A DNA stretch of 64,000 nucleotides from Pyrenopolyporus hunteri (taxonomy: Eukaryota; Ascomycota; Sordariomycetes; Xylariales; Hypoxylaceae), in the NCBI GenBank assembly GCA_902806595.1, contig CADCXC010000018.1, positions 186,001 through 250,000 on the forward strand, read 5' to 3'. Of this stretch, positions 11,029 to 21,883 are shown one piece after another. The notes below the pieces were generated by a model. The model searched no databases. It was not told the DNA's origin and worked only from the letters and a program-made list of their open reading frames with translations. Both the position numbers and the translations under genes were made by a program. Each line of letters opens with the position of its first letter. Positions within the stretch are counted from its first letter, which is position 1.

Positions 11029-12256
11029 CGTTTCCTTTGGAATTGCTGTGCCGGTAATATAAGGCGAATACTACCCAATAGCTTGAGTTAATATTAGCAA
11101 GAAAAATCGGGATACCTATTGCCCTTTGTCAATTCATTAGATATTTTTCGTAGTCATTTTGTCTCTTGCCAGTAAGTATACACTGTCTTTGAGGGAACCA
11201 CCGATATAACGATGCCGGCGCTCGAACCATTAATCGGCTAGTAAAAATTCTTGTTATGAGAGAGAATAGCTTATTTTCCTATTAGCATCAAGATGTTATT
11301 GGCCCTTAGTAGCTACCACGGTAGGGCTAGGCGGGATTATGTGGCAAGGTAAGACCTAATTGTATGTATGAATGCTACCCAGCGATAGGACGTGGGATGA
11401 GAGTGCGCGGGTTCTATTCAACCCTTGATTCAGGGGTAAAATATTATGGATATATCGGGACATGTGTCCGAAAGAATATGCTTCTAACGAAGTTCTCTCT
11501 CCCATCGCTCATCGCAAGGGAGAAAGGGAACATTCGACGACCACTCTAAGGACGTGGTCGTTCTTTGTGATAACACGTACCTACCTTTATTGAAGGTGTT
11601 TTAATCGGGATAGGATGCGTAAGGGTAAGATGGCCCCGAGAATCGACTGTCGGCGAATTTGAGAAAACTCCAAGGGGGTGCTGAATTCTAATTTCCGCCT
11701 CTGCCAATTCCATTGGCAATGAAGGCGTTGATTGATATTCGGCGTCCCGAGCGTACAGTCAATACAAGCTTACCTAGGCGGTTAGTATAGATATAAATCG
11801 ACCATCTCCTGGGGAAGGTAAGTCACTTGAACGCTATACTCAAAAAGTCCGCTAGAGGTGGCGATACCTGCGTGATACCCGTCCGCGGGGTTTGCCGGCA
11901 CCGGGTCTTGCATTGGGGACATCCGGCAAGTTAAAAGGTGCCGCTCCATTCGCACAGGAAGCGACAACTGGACCTCTCCTTATGCGATAAAATGTGTAAA
12001 TAGCCTCATTCGTGCCGTAGATTATTTCGCAAATAATCCCTGATAGAAGCAGGTTTACGGCGCGGAACCTAGTTTTCACTACCTAGTTTCCTCACGATGT
12101 CGACGGCCAATCTCGGTGATAATTGAGGTGTCGTTTCAAATTATAAGGCGTCAATCCTTCACAAAGTGAATAATGCCCCTTTTGCCCCAATATGATCGGC
12201 GCATAGTCGAACGCAACGTTCTTCTCACGGGCCAACGACGGTGGGCCATTTGACCC
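11029..12256. other. intergenic, no supported gene
   Basis: This includes the upstream region of the ligase gene. Short frames such as 11364-11549 (plus) and 11852-12079 (minus) have no domains and are not supported as genes. The stretch runs into the inverted-repeat element at 12257. Confidence 0.45.
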
Positions 12257-12793
12257 AAACCGCCAAACCGCCAAAACTCATGGTTTCATAGTCTGATTAC
12301 ACAGTAGGCCCGCACTATGCGCTATACTGTATTTTTTTAGGTGCTAAGTCCGCTATAATTACAGCATACTTAGCACTCTACTTAGTATCCTCGTATATAG
12401 TGCCTCTATCTCTTAGTTACTGTATGTACATACTGTATTCTGTTATAAAGACCACTGTAATTACAGGGCCTTTAGGATCATTCGCCTTACTATAGAAACA
12501 TTGTTTATAGCGCTTGAGGTCGCTGTCGCTTAGTATACTATTCGCGTACGTAAAGTCTACGAAAGTGCGCTGTAATTTAGTGGCTATAGAGCGCTGGAAA
12601 CTTTGAAATTAGTGAAGTATAAGAAGATATTATGATTGGTCAAATTGGTTTGGTGTAACAAGGCGCTGAATGCCCTAGAGTGCCCTATAATTATAGTGGA
12701 CTTAGCGCCTAAAAAAAATACAGTATAGCGCATAGTGCGGGCCTACTGTGTAATCAGACTATGAAACCATGAGTTTTGGCGGTTTGGCGGTTT
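12257..12793. mobile_element. MITE-like non-autonomous DNA transposon with long terminal inverted repeats
   Basis: The left end (about 12257-12362) and right end (about 12688-12793) are near-perfect inverted copies of about 105 bp, beginning AAACCGCCAAACCGCCAAAA. They differ by one base in a T/A run and a few transitions. The 537-bp element encodes no protein, and its centre holds several short repeats of CTATAATTACAG and TACTTAGCA type. Weaker inverted similarity (GGCC-ATTTG-like) continues some 14 bp outward on both sides. CCAACGA occurs at 12232-12238 and 12814-12820 and could be a target-site duplication if the element extends that far, but this is uncertain. The near identity of the ends suggests a fairly recent insertion. 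The superfamily is not determined. Confidence 0.85.
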
Positions 12794-13248
12794 CGGGCAT
12801 TTGGGCCAGGGTACCAACGAATGCATGTTCGTGGAAAATCCTCCCTGGGGTACCTAGCGCTGATGGTAACTTGGCGGTCCTGACCAAGCCAGTGAACTTC
12901 CGAATATGCATAAGCGAGCCGACAACCCCGGTTTACTCTAATGCAGGGTAATTTGTCTTAGGCCGTACAGAGAGCCAATCCAACTTCCTACCTCGTGGGT
13001 CGAGATTCGATACAGCATTAACTTACTGGCACTTTTCCCGAATTGCTAGTAACTTAATAATCATAGTCATGTTCTTGTCGAGCAAGCTGTGACCACGAAT
13101 CGCGCGCTAACGAACCGAGAACCGAGAAACGTCTGGGCCGAGGTTCCCAGAAAGGGGGCTCCCAAACCATCACGATACTCGTTGGATTTACCTTTCCCCT
13201 CCAATTCGTTGTCCTTAGTATCCCAACTATCTACGATCGCACTCAACA
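12794..13248. other. intergenic upstream of enoyl-CoA hydratase
   Basis: This is the promoter region of the hydratase gene, reduced to about 455 bp by the inverted-repeat element. The 60-codon frame at 12769-12951 starts inside the element and is not a gene. Confidence 0.4.
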
Positions 13249-14079
13249 ATGGCGCCAACAGAGACGGAACCGCCACCAACCCCCGCGTTTTTAAAGCTAT
13301 CGTACCCAGCACCGCGCGTGCTCCTAGTACGAATGGACCGGCCAAAGGACTTGAACGCAATGTCCACGGCGGCGCAGTGGGAGATGGATTCCGTCTGGAA
13401 ATGGTTCGATCTCGAGCCCCTCCTAAGCGTAGCGATCATTACCGGAACCGGCCGGGCCTTTTCGGCGGGGGCGGACCTGAAGGAATGGAAAGACTCTATG
13501 GCCAGCGACGCGGATCCGAGGAACCGCGTAGGAAACACGCCCGCCTTTAAACCGTTAAGTCGTCGGCTCGGCAAGAAGCCGGTGATCGCGGCGGTAAACG
13601 GGATGGCGCTAGGCGCGGGGTGTGAATTCGTCGTTAATTGCGACCTCGTCATCGCCGCCGAAGACGCCACCTTCGCCCTGCCGGAGGTAAAAAGGGGCGT
13701 CGCTGCGGTCGGAGGAGCGCTGCCCCGATTGATACGAAACATCGGGTTACAGAGGGCGTCGGAACTCGCACTTACCGGTCGGAACGCTACTGCGCAGGAG
13801 ATGTTCCAGTGGGGCCTAGTCAACAAAGTAGTGCCAAGAGAGCGCGTAGTGGATGAGGCCGTTAAGTACGCCGAGCTCATCGCGAAGAACAGCCCGGACG
13901 CCATCATATGCACCCGCGCTGGCTTAAGGCAAGGGTGGGAGACGGCCAGCGTGGAGAGGGCAGTAGACTGGACACTCGAGAAGGAATTCGCCGAGTTACA
14001 AAGGGGAGAGAACATATTGGAGGGGCTTAAGGCGTTTTCAGAGAAAAGGGAGCCGCAGTGGAAGAGGAGCAAGCTGTGA
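13249..14079 (+). CDS. enoyl-CoA hydratase/isomerase, peroxisomal (C-terminal SKL)
   Basis: Intronless, 276 residues, a normal length for a crotonase-fold enzyme that hydrates the double bond of enoyl-CoA. AFSAGADLKEW (about 66-76) and GMALGAGCEF (about 118-127) form the oxyanion hole. A glutamate in GCEF and a second in LPEVKRG (about 143-149) match the two catalytic glutamates of true hydratases. The last three residues, SKL, are a canonical PTS1, so the protein should enter peroxisomes. The start ATG lies after CAACA and gives about 20 extra residues before the core. The neighbours are an acyl-CoA ligase and an MFS efflux pump, suggesting side-chain or short fatty-acid processing tied to a secreted metabolite (inference). 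A primary beta-oxidation role is the alternative. Confidence 0.93.
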   Translation: MAPTETEPPPTPAFLKLSYPAPRVLLVRMDRPKDLNAMSTAAQWEMDSVWKWFDLEPLLSVAIITGTGRAFSAGADLKEWKDSMASDADPRNRVGNTPAFKPLSRRLGKKPVIAAVNGMALGAGCEFVVNCDLVIAAEDATFALPEVKRGVAAVGGALPRLIRNIGLQRASELALTGRNATAQEMFQWGLVNKVVPRERVVDEAVKYAELIAKNSPDAIICTRAGLRQGWETASVERAVDWTLEKEFAELQRGENILEGLKAFSEKREPQWKRSKL

Positions 14080-15099
14080 GATGTAACGTATACTAATCGA
14101 GTCAGTTAATAGCTTCAAACACATCATTTTCGAGTCAGGTAGCGATAGGATAAGTCAGGAACCGATCTACACGAGGATATAATGTCGTTCCAGAACCAGG
14201 ATAGGTGCACCATAACGGAAAGGGATAGTCACAAGCATTAAGTTCGTAACTCTGATCCAATTCCATAAACGACGCCCGTATGAGGCATAGCACCCACGAA
14301 GACGGCAACTGAGCCTCAGAGAAAGATACCTAGAAATCACAGGTAAAAATAGGCATTCAATACTTTAGATCCACCAAAAACCCGAGCCGCTTGAAGTAAT
14401 TCCTTTACCTCGTCGCCACGGATATTCCTGATCAGTATATTCGAACAGGAGCTGCACCACAAGTCCCGCTTGGCATATGCAACTAGCAAGATAAACACGG
14501 CATAATATCTGCACCATGTCTGAAACCAGTTGAGCGATAACTAGGCCCCCTTCCAGTCTTGGTAGGCACCGTAGCATCTGAATTGCGAATCCTTGCCCGC
14601 GGCATTAGGAAGCGCTGGGACACACCCCAGTGCCTTTCACCTCACTAGAGCGCAATTGTTATCTAGTCGGGTCGATCTCCTGAGTTTGGCCGTGGTCGCC
14701 ATCTACGTCGTGCAAATTAGGTTAGCTATGTATCATCAACTCAGGGTTTCGTACGAGTCCGGGTCGAGTATACGCCTCCCGCGACCCTCGAATGTAATTT
14801 TCGCCGGCGACCGTCTTGTCGCTCCCCTTGGGAGAGCCTGGCCCTAGTCGGACTAGAGGGCAAATCGACTTAGGGCGGTGGTATGATACAACGCAGTTGC
14901 TAAGTATGGTAAGCTTACGGTAGACCATCCCGACGAGGCCAGTAAACACTATCTATGGGTTCCCAATAGTCTACTTTATTCTCCCTCGCCGATCAATCCA
15001 TTCAAAGCTTTCAACTTGTTGACAGACTGGTTAATCCCTTCTTTTGCCCCGCGCGCGGCTTGAACTAGTCTGAGTTCTCTTCTAACCTTCAGTATCACT
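14080..15099. other. intergenic between hydratase and MFS pump
   Basis: About 1 kb. The frames at 14365-14577 (minus) and 14593-14847 (plus) have no domains and no joinable introns. It holds the hydratase 3' flank and the promoter of the pump gene. Confidence 0.4.
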
Positions 15100-17177
15100 A
15101 TGGAAGTCGAAAAGCCTACGACGCCCGACGAGCGGGTTGGGACCCTAGACAAGGAAATTGAAGACGACGCTTCATCAATTCGGTCAGCTGCGCGCGGAGA
15201 TGACTTGCCTAAGGGGTATTTCTATTCTATAGGATTCCTAGGAGCTATGACCGTGAGTATCAATGAGGGCGCGTAACCGAGCACCTTCTTGAAGGACTAA
15301 CGCGAGGATCAGGGTTTCTGCTTATCCGCCATTTCAGCATTCATCTTCCTGCTCTTTCCAACCAATGTGTTGACATACATCAACGCAGATATTGGTAAGA
15401 CTAAAGAGGCATTCAATAAGATAAGGAGAGAACCGTCATAATAACAATACGTTAGGCCCCAGCCCATATATAGCCTGGGTCAATATTGCTCGGACTTTGT
15501 CCTTATCCTTCACATATACGATCCTCGGTCGACTGTCGGATCTTTTCGGGCGGAGATGGTTCTTCATCGGAGGCAATATCGTCGCTCTCATTGGCATTGT
15601 TGTATGCTCGGTCGCCCAAAATGTCGACACCCTGATCATTGGCAGCGCGATCTACGGACTAGGGGAGACAGCACAGTTGAGCTTCAATGTGGCGGTGGGT
15701 GAATTGGTGCCGAACAAGCACCGCCCCATGGTTCTGTCATTGATATTCATGACAAACGCGCCAATTGCGGGTATTGGCCCTATGATCGGTAAGTTTCCCT
15801 TGAATTTCGATAGACTTCTAGGCAATCGTTAACCCTGAGGGTAGCCCGAGCTATGTTGCAGAACCCCAACTTGGGATGGAGATGGTGCTATTACCTCAAC
15901 ATCATCGTGGTTGCAGTAGCGGTAGTATTGCTGTTCCTCTTCTACCATCCACCAACGTTCGACCTCCTACACGAGCGGAAGACTAAGAGGCAAATGCTTA
16001 AGCAACTTGATTGTAAATCTCCCCCACCCCCTTGGCCTAACACGCAAGACTCACCAATATGTAGACGCGGGACTTTTCATGTGGACTGCCGGACTCACTC
16101 TGCTTCTGATGGGCGTAAGCTGGGGCGGTACCATCTATCCATGGAATTCAGCTGCAACCATTTCCTCGCTCGTGATAGGAGTCGTCCTTCTTATTGCCCT
16201 CTTTATTTACGAAGGATTCGCCAAGCCCAAGTATCCAATCATTCCTGTCCATTTCTTCGCCAACCGGGGTTTCATTAGTCTTGTTGCTTGCGCTACCGTT
16301 GCGACGGTAAGTTATAGATCATCGTACAGCCTTAACCTGCCGCTAATAAGATCCAGATGTCCTACTACTCTGCGGTTCTATTGTGGCCGCAACAGGTAAA
16401 GGCGCTTTATACCCAAGACATCACATACGGCGGTTGGATCTCGGTATGTATCCCTGCTGAGAAGGAGTTGCGATCAAGTAGCTAATAGAATATACGTAGT
16501 GCACCGTGGCTAGCGCTACGGCCCTAGGTCAAGCGTTCGGCGGCTTCTTCGTGAAGTGGGGAGGCAACGTTCGAATCTGGATCATCTTCTCGACCTTCTC
16601 CATGGTGGCGTTCGTCGGAGCCTGCGCGTCGCTCACACCCGAGACTCTAAATGCCGGAATCGCTTTCACGATGATCGGGCCGTTCTTTGTCGGCGTTATC
16701 GAGGTCTGCGCCCTCGCACTAGCTCCGCTCTTCTGCAAACCCGCGGATATCGGTCTCGCTTCCGGCTTGTTAGCCTCCATCCGATCGGCTGGTGGTTCCA
16801 TCGCTGTAGCGGTCTATAGTAGTATATTATCCAATCGACTCGCTTCTACTGTGCCTGAGCATGTCGGGTCGGCTGCTATAGCCGCCGGACTTCCCGAGAA
16901 TCAAGTTCCGGCCCTCGTTAAAGCGGTGCTGGCGAGCAAACTCGCGACCTTCCCAGGATTAAATGATACTATCGAAGCCGCCGTTGCTTCGGTCCTCCCG
17001 ACGGCGTATTCTGAAGCATTCAAAACGGTGTATCTAGCGAGTCTCGGGTTCGGCGGCATTGCCATCGTCGGTTGTCTCTTCTCCAAAGATGCCCAGAAGC
17101 ATCTCACCAGTAAGGTTGAGCGTAAGATGCATGGGAAGGCAACTGGAAAAGGTAGCTCCGACTCAATATCGGAATGA
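15100..17177 (+). CDS. MFS efflux transporter, TRI12-type (14-TM drug:H+ antiporter family)
   Basis: Seven exons are proposed: 15100-15252, 15313-15394, 15456-15788, 15845-16012, 16065-16306, 16357-16443 and 16500-17177 (1743 nt, 580 residues). All introns are GT-AG and 50-62 bp. The acidic soluble N-terminus (about 40 residues) leads into many hydrophobic segments. LSDLFGRRWFFIGG is the MFS loop 2-3 motif, and GWRWCYYLNI, MGVSWGG and LLWPQQV are typical of the fungal trichothecene efflux pump (TRI12) family. Members export small toxic or secondary metabolites across the plasma membrane. The C-terminus is a short hydrophilic tail. It lies on the same strand 1 kb after the hydratase, so it may export the product of a nearby pathway, but no biosynthetic backbone gene is present in the window. 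The substrate is unknown. Confidence 0.9.
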
Positions 17178-17503
17178 AAAGGGGTTTAGCGAAGTCGGTT
17201 AGCGGTTCAAAATCATTATTACGGAAAGACGAAAATTTAACCCAAGGGATTATCAGACATGATTTGAATGTGTCGAATCTCCTAAGTACCTATTTAATGT
17301 CATGGATTATTCCCCTTCTCAACTTCGATCATACCAAGTTATAAATATAGGTAGTTTTGAATGTTCGGCCCAAAATAAGAAACGGCATCCGAACAAGGGA
17401 ACGGCGTAGTTTGATTTCAGCACTTCGTGGTTTTAAATGCCAAAATAGAGATACCATCCGAAATACATTATGAAGTATCTAAAATCCCGTTTCATAGGAC
17501 CCA
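17178..17503. other. intergenic, no gene seen
   Basis: AT-rich 3' flank of the pump gene. No open frame of note. Confidence 0.4.
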
Positions 17504-18087
17504 TTAACTACCTAGGTACCTATTCGGCTCGGGGTGACCGCAAACCCAATGCTCTGGATCTGTAAACTTGAAATGGCCCGGATACCAGAGATATTTCCCT
17601 TTATGGAAATACGGCGTTAACACGATTGGTGGATTCCAGCTGTTAGTGCCGCTGACAAAGCCTGTTTGCCCGCCGCGGGGCATGGAAGCCGCTGAAGGAC
17701 CAACTAAACTTAGGCCCCTAGGCACCTAAATCTAGTTAGATTGAGCGCACCAGCCAGCGAAGTCCAAGTCCTCATAGAGGGGAGTTCTGGCCCTGATTCA
17801 CTCACTATTAGTTCGTATCCAGCGTCACTAACATGCCATTTGAAAAGTTTAAAACGAGAAGTTTCTAATAATAAATATTCCGATGTTGTATAAACTCGAA
17901 ATCTAGCGAGGCGGGGACATATCACCAAAGGTAATCCCCGTATCCCGGCAAGATCGACACCAACCTCGCATTTAATCCAAATTGGCTTCGATGACTCTAC
18001 TATTCCAACGACAATCAAGAAGCTACCCCGCAATGATCCCCTCACCAACGCTGGGACCGAAAGTTGGCACAAGATGGAGAAGTGCAA
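17504..18087 (-). CDS. possible unrecognised two-exon gene or gene remnant
   Basis: An open frame ending near 17754 and a second frame at 17504-17706 can be joined across a 47-bp GT-AG intron (GTGCGC donor, CTAAC branch site, TTTAG acceptor). The joined product, about 180 residues, ends in a segment rich in W, H, Y and P (HKGKYLWYPGHFKF). I do not recognise the family. No ATG begins the upstream frame after the preceding stop, so a further 5' exon would be needed. Frames at 18101-18448 (minus) are candidates, but no good splice was found. It could be a decayed gene or chance. The 5' limit given here is arbitrary. Confidence 0.25.
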
Positions 18088-18465
18088 CGTTGAACTGGGA
18101 CTACCTCGACCATTTCACGATCCTGCGCCGTATTTGGCCTAGATACCCCAGTATTCTAGCCCAAGCAGTTTGCTTCCCTTGCAGAAGTGATTTCGTTCCG
18201 CGAATAGAATCGTACGCCCTGAACCGTAAGCGACTTCGAGGACGGAGCTGACTACAGACCGCTCGGAGGAGAGGTAGGCAAGAACCGGGGGCCATATCGT
18301 TCCACAGCATTGGATCCTTATGGAGGAGGGCAAGTGGACAGACGAGAGAAATACTTAAGATGGATTGACTCCACGTAAGCGTATCCGTTTTCTTCCTACT
18401 AGCCTCGGGGTCGATATCGATAGAATAAGCCGGAGTCGTATTCAGCATTCTAGAAAATATTGATA

Positions 18466-19748
18466 ATGGGACCTCGATTCGCCCGCCTCATCGCCCTCGC
18501 CTCTTGCTTAGGCATAAGCGCAATCAATGCTCAGGTCTTCGACCCGAACAAGGGTAGCTCTTCAGGATGGGACCCGGCAGTGGTTGGGACGAACAAGACT
18601 ACCAATGCCACATTCTCGAACCCAGTGATGACCCTAAATGTTGGCGACCCATTCATGACAAAATACACCGTGGCCGGTGAGGACTGGTATCTCTTCACAT
18701 ACACGACGAACTCAAACGTCACCTTGAGGCGCTCAAGATATCTCACCGATAATTGGGACAATACGGAGAGTCGAGTCGTCTTCAACCCCGATCCTACCAG
18801 CGGAGAACCATGGTCGACCAGTCTGTGGGCGCCTGAGATTCATAATATCTCTGGGTCTTGGTATATTATATTTACTGCTACATCTGATGGGGATAACCCA
18901 CCGCCACTACTTGATGCTATGTGTCCGATCAATTGCCCAGTGAGTACATCTTCTATCACGAGTGGTATTGCACGATATGAGACTTAAGCCGAAAACTCCA
19001 GCGCTAACGTGGATATTACCAGGCAATCAATCATCGCATGTTCGTCCTTGCAGGGGATGGACCTGACCCCTGGACGGCCAAGTTCACAATGAAGCCTATG
19101 TTGGATACGTACGACCAATTCGCCATCGATGGCACGTACTTCCACTTCGAAGATAAACTGTACCATATCTATTCCTGTTGGGAGCAGAAATACTCCTCGT
19201 GGCCGGCTAACCTATGCATCACGCGCATGTCGGACCCGTGGACGATCAGCTCGACCCTCGCCGAGCGCCGGATCATCAGCATACCAAACGAGCCCTGGGA
19301 GCAAGTCCCGTATGGCCGCCCGATCCGGCTGGCAACCAACGAGGGCCCGCAACAGCTCACCAACCCCAAGACAGGCCAGAATTTCGTCATCTATTCCGCG
19401 GCGCGCGTCAATACACCGTTCTACTGTCTGGGCATGCTCGAGCTCGTCGGCAACGATCCGATGGAATACCAATCATGGAAGAAGCACACGGCGGGGTGCG
19501 TTTTCCATCAGAACACTGTAGCCGGTGTCTACGGTACCGGTCACGCAAGCTTCATCTCGTCACCGGACGGTTCTGAGGACTACATTGTCTACCATGCGCA
19601 AACAACAGCGAATCCTGCCTCAGATCTGTATCGTACAGCCCGCATACAGAAATTCACGTGGAACGAGGACGGCACGCCCAAGTTCCCCCTCGCGGAAAAT
19701 GGGCCGTTCCCTGTTCCTGCGGGGCAGCAAGCGCTTACGCAAAAATAA
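18466..19748 (+). CDS. glycoside hydrolase family 43 protein (arabinanase/arabinofuranosidase type), secreted
   Basis: Two exons, 18466-18939 and 19023-19748, with an 83-bp GT-AG intron; 399 residues. The N-terminal 23 residues (to INA) are a signal peptide. The five-blade propeller residues are present: base Asp61 in GDPF, pKa modulator Asp194 in AIDGTYFHF and acid Glu265 in NEGP, plus WAPEIH and the late GTGH/SPDG motif. GH43 enzymes release arabinose or xylose from plant cell-wall pectin and arabinoxylan. The start is the ATG at 18466, because it directly precedes the signal peptide. An in-frame TTG lies two codons upstream. Several NxT/NxS sites suit an extracellular glycoprotein. The exact specificity is not readable. 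Confidence 0.92.
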
Positions 19749-20061
19749 AGGGGATATAGAAATCGTAGAGTATTTATATCAGTATAATAGAAAATAGCAA
19801 ATAATACATTCTTAAATATTCGTTCTATAGAGGGTTACGGATCCTGCACCATATCTCGCTTTTTAGTCCGTTTATAACCCCTATTCCAAGTTCCATCTCC
19901 ATTTTACTCCCGCCTCAAGTCACCCGGGTATGCAACGCCGTATATGCTATACATCATATCTCACGTCAATCCCAAATCACAATTCCAAAACTCCCCGAAA
20001 TTCTCACATCGTTGTGAACCGGCGTAGTCCCACTACCCCGTCTCCTTTCTCATAAACACCC
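19749..20061. other. short intergenic, convergent 3' ends
   Basis: About 310 bp between the convergent GH43 and CAP-protein genes. It presumably holds both terminators. No other signal seen. Confidence 0.4.
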
Positions 20062-20811
20062 TCACACAAGCCCCCACCACGCAACCACCGCGGCACACAC
20101 AACCAAAACCTCCACCCCCCTCCCCGCCACGCCCACGCTCCCCCCATTCCCCCTCCTCCCGAGGCCGCCGGCCCCGCTCTGCGGCTCGCCGACCTCCGCC
20201 GCGAAGGCGCCGACGACGTTGCCGCGGGGCCAGTACTCGCAGACGAGGTACCAGCCGCGGCCGGCGTTGCTCGCGGGGCAGCGGGCGGCGGCGCAGCCGA
20301 GGTCGGTGGTGTCGCGCCAGACGAGCTGGGTGAAGTGGCCGGAGGCCTCGGCGAAGCGCGGGTCGGCGTAGTCGTACGCGCGGGCCTCGGCGCCCCAGGC
20401 GTCGACGCAGCCGCCCGCGTCCGTGCACCCCAGGGCCAGGTTCTCGCCGTAGGGCCCGCCGGAGTGGTGGAAGGGGCAGGAGGAGTCTCGCGCGGAGGCC
20501 TTGCTTGGGGGAGGAGGAAAGTCGAAGTCGACGTGCGAAGGGAAGAATTGGGCGGATTGCGGAGAGAGGTAGGATAAGTACGACGAGGCGAAGGCGGCGA
20601 GGGTGGTGTTCCACCGCACGGCGGAGGCGTTGTGGGTTGTCCGGTGGAAGTTGGTGCTGTTGAGCACGGCGGAGGTGAAGGTGTCGTGGTCCACGAAGGA
20701 GGGCGGGTCGCTGGGGACCGAAGGCGGGACGGTGATGACGATTGTTTGGACCACGGTTTGGCTGGCCGCGAGGTGTGTGAAGAGGAGGGACGATAGGATG
20801 AGTGAAACCAT
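20062..20811 (-). CDS. CAP superfamily (SCP/PR-1-like) secreted protein, probably GPI-anchored
   Basis: Intronless. From the ATG at 20811 it encodes 249 residues. An in-frame ATG at 20847 would add 12 residues ahead of the signal peptide. The hydrophobic start (MVSLILSSLLFTHLAASQ) is a clear signal peptide. The CAP signatures are present: PYGENLA, GHFTQLVWRDTTDLGC, and WYLVCEYWPRGNVVG with the conserved cysteines. Fungal CAP proteins bind sterols or lipids and act in virulence or cell-wall biology. A glycine-rich tail ending in a hydrophobic stretch (VEVLVVCAAVVAWWGLV) after a small-residue region suggests GPI attachment. The region is very GC-rich, so long antisense frames are shadows. Anchor and function are inferred. 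Confidence 0.88.
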   Translation of the reverse strand: MVSLILSSLLFTHLAASQTVVQTIVITVPPSVPSDPPSFVDHDTFTSAVLNSTNFHRTTHNASAVRWNTTLAAFASSYLSYLSPQSAQFFPSHVDFDFPPPPSKASARDSSCPFHHSGGPYGENLALGCTDAGGCVDAWGAEARAYDYADPRFAEASGHFTQLVWRDTTDLGCAAARCPASNAGRGWYLVCEYWPRGNVVGAFAAEVGEPQSGAGGLGRRGNGGSVGVAGRGVEVLVVCAAVVAWWGLV

Positions 20812-20847
20812 TGTTGAGGGGGAGTGAGATAGATTTGGGAGACGCAT

Positions 20848-21883
20848 TGGTATAAGTTCAGAAATGGCCACTATTGAGACGGTCAAGTGGTCGAAATTTT
20901 GTATACGCCGCCTAAGGGGTCTAGGTTGTAAGTGATCAGCAATCAATGATATCAACTATGAACAGCTCATATGCCGTAGGGTATCTTGAGCAATAGCCAG
21001 CTTGCTAACAATTCAATCCTTTAAGTTTCGAAGGAGAAATATAATAAAGATCATAGATATAAAAATAGATGATATAATTGAACAGAACAATGGACGTTAA
21101 CAATAATTAGTGACTCGTGAAAGACTTTTTAGATAATCTTTAAAAGAGAAACAATCGAAGCTGAGCCAGCGCCAGCCCTACGGGATTCACCTCTAATATC
21201 TTCTCTTTGCCTTCGCCGCCAATACGACTCCCCAGACGCGCGGGCGGCTAAAGGCCCAGGTCAGAGCTCCATTTTAAGCGCCCGACGGCGTCAATTTGCT
21301 GGTTCTCGGAATATGAAGTCGTCCAAACATTGACCCTGATGTGGATGACTTGGGGAAACAGCTCTTGGTGCCTCTCAGCCAATCGTGAGTCGGACCCGTA
21401 GCTGGGGAGAAACAACTGGGGTTGACTCCAGCATGCTCCATCCGCGATAGGGAGTTTATTTCCAGCCCTGGTGAAATATTGTAGCCTAGACAGGTTCAAC
21501 GCCTATTATGAAATGGAAATTATAGGAATTGTTCATAAGAGGAATATGAAAATGTATGTTCGCAGAAATACCAGTAGAATTGCCAAAATTTTACTATTTT
21601 TTTACCCTTTTATTCTCAACCGAATATAGGCGTCGTATGTATAACCCGCCGCCCCCCTCCACCCCAAAATGCCACCGTAAATCCACCTCAGCCCAACTTT
21701 TCAAGAGTACAGGAACATAACCTTAAACATCATTCCTACAACATTGGCCAGACCTCGCGCGGTGTCGCTTTCACCGTCGCCTCCGAAACTCAGCAGCACC
21801 GTCTCTCAAGCCATATATTATATTTAATTTCCGTCTCAACGCCATTCACGCACCACCCCACTCCTCACTACCTAAGGTAAACT
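20848..21883. other. intergenic, AT-rich core
   Basis: About 1 kb between the CAP gene promoter and the 3' end of the broken alcohol dehydrogenase. AT-rich, with T- and A-runs near 21.1 and 21.6 kb. The frame at 21248-21499 (minus) is not supported as a gene. Confidence 0.4.

Noticed and set aside
13227..14072. 281-codon antisense frame to the enoyl-CoA hydratase
   Set aside because: Shadow of a GC-rich gene; its translation has no domain, whereas the plus frame has complete crotonase motifs and SKL.
20033..20614. Arginine-rich frame opposite/overlapping the CAP gene
   Set aside because: Alternate frame of GC-rich coding DNA; only the CAP frame has a signal peptide and family motifs.
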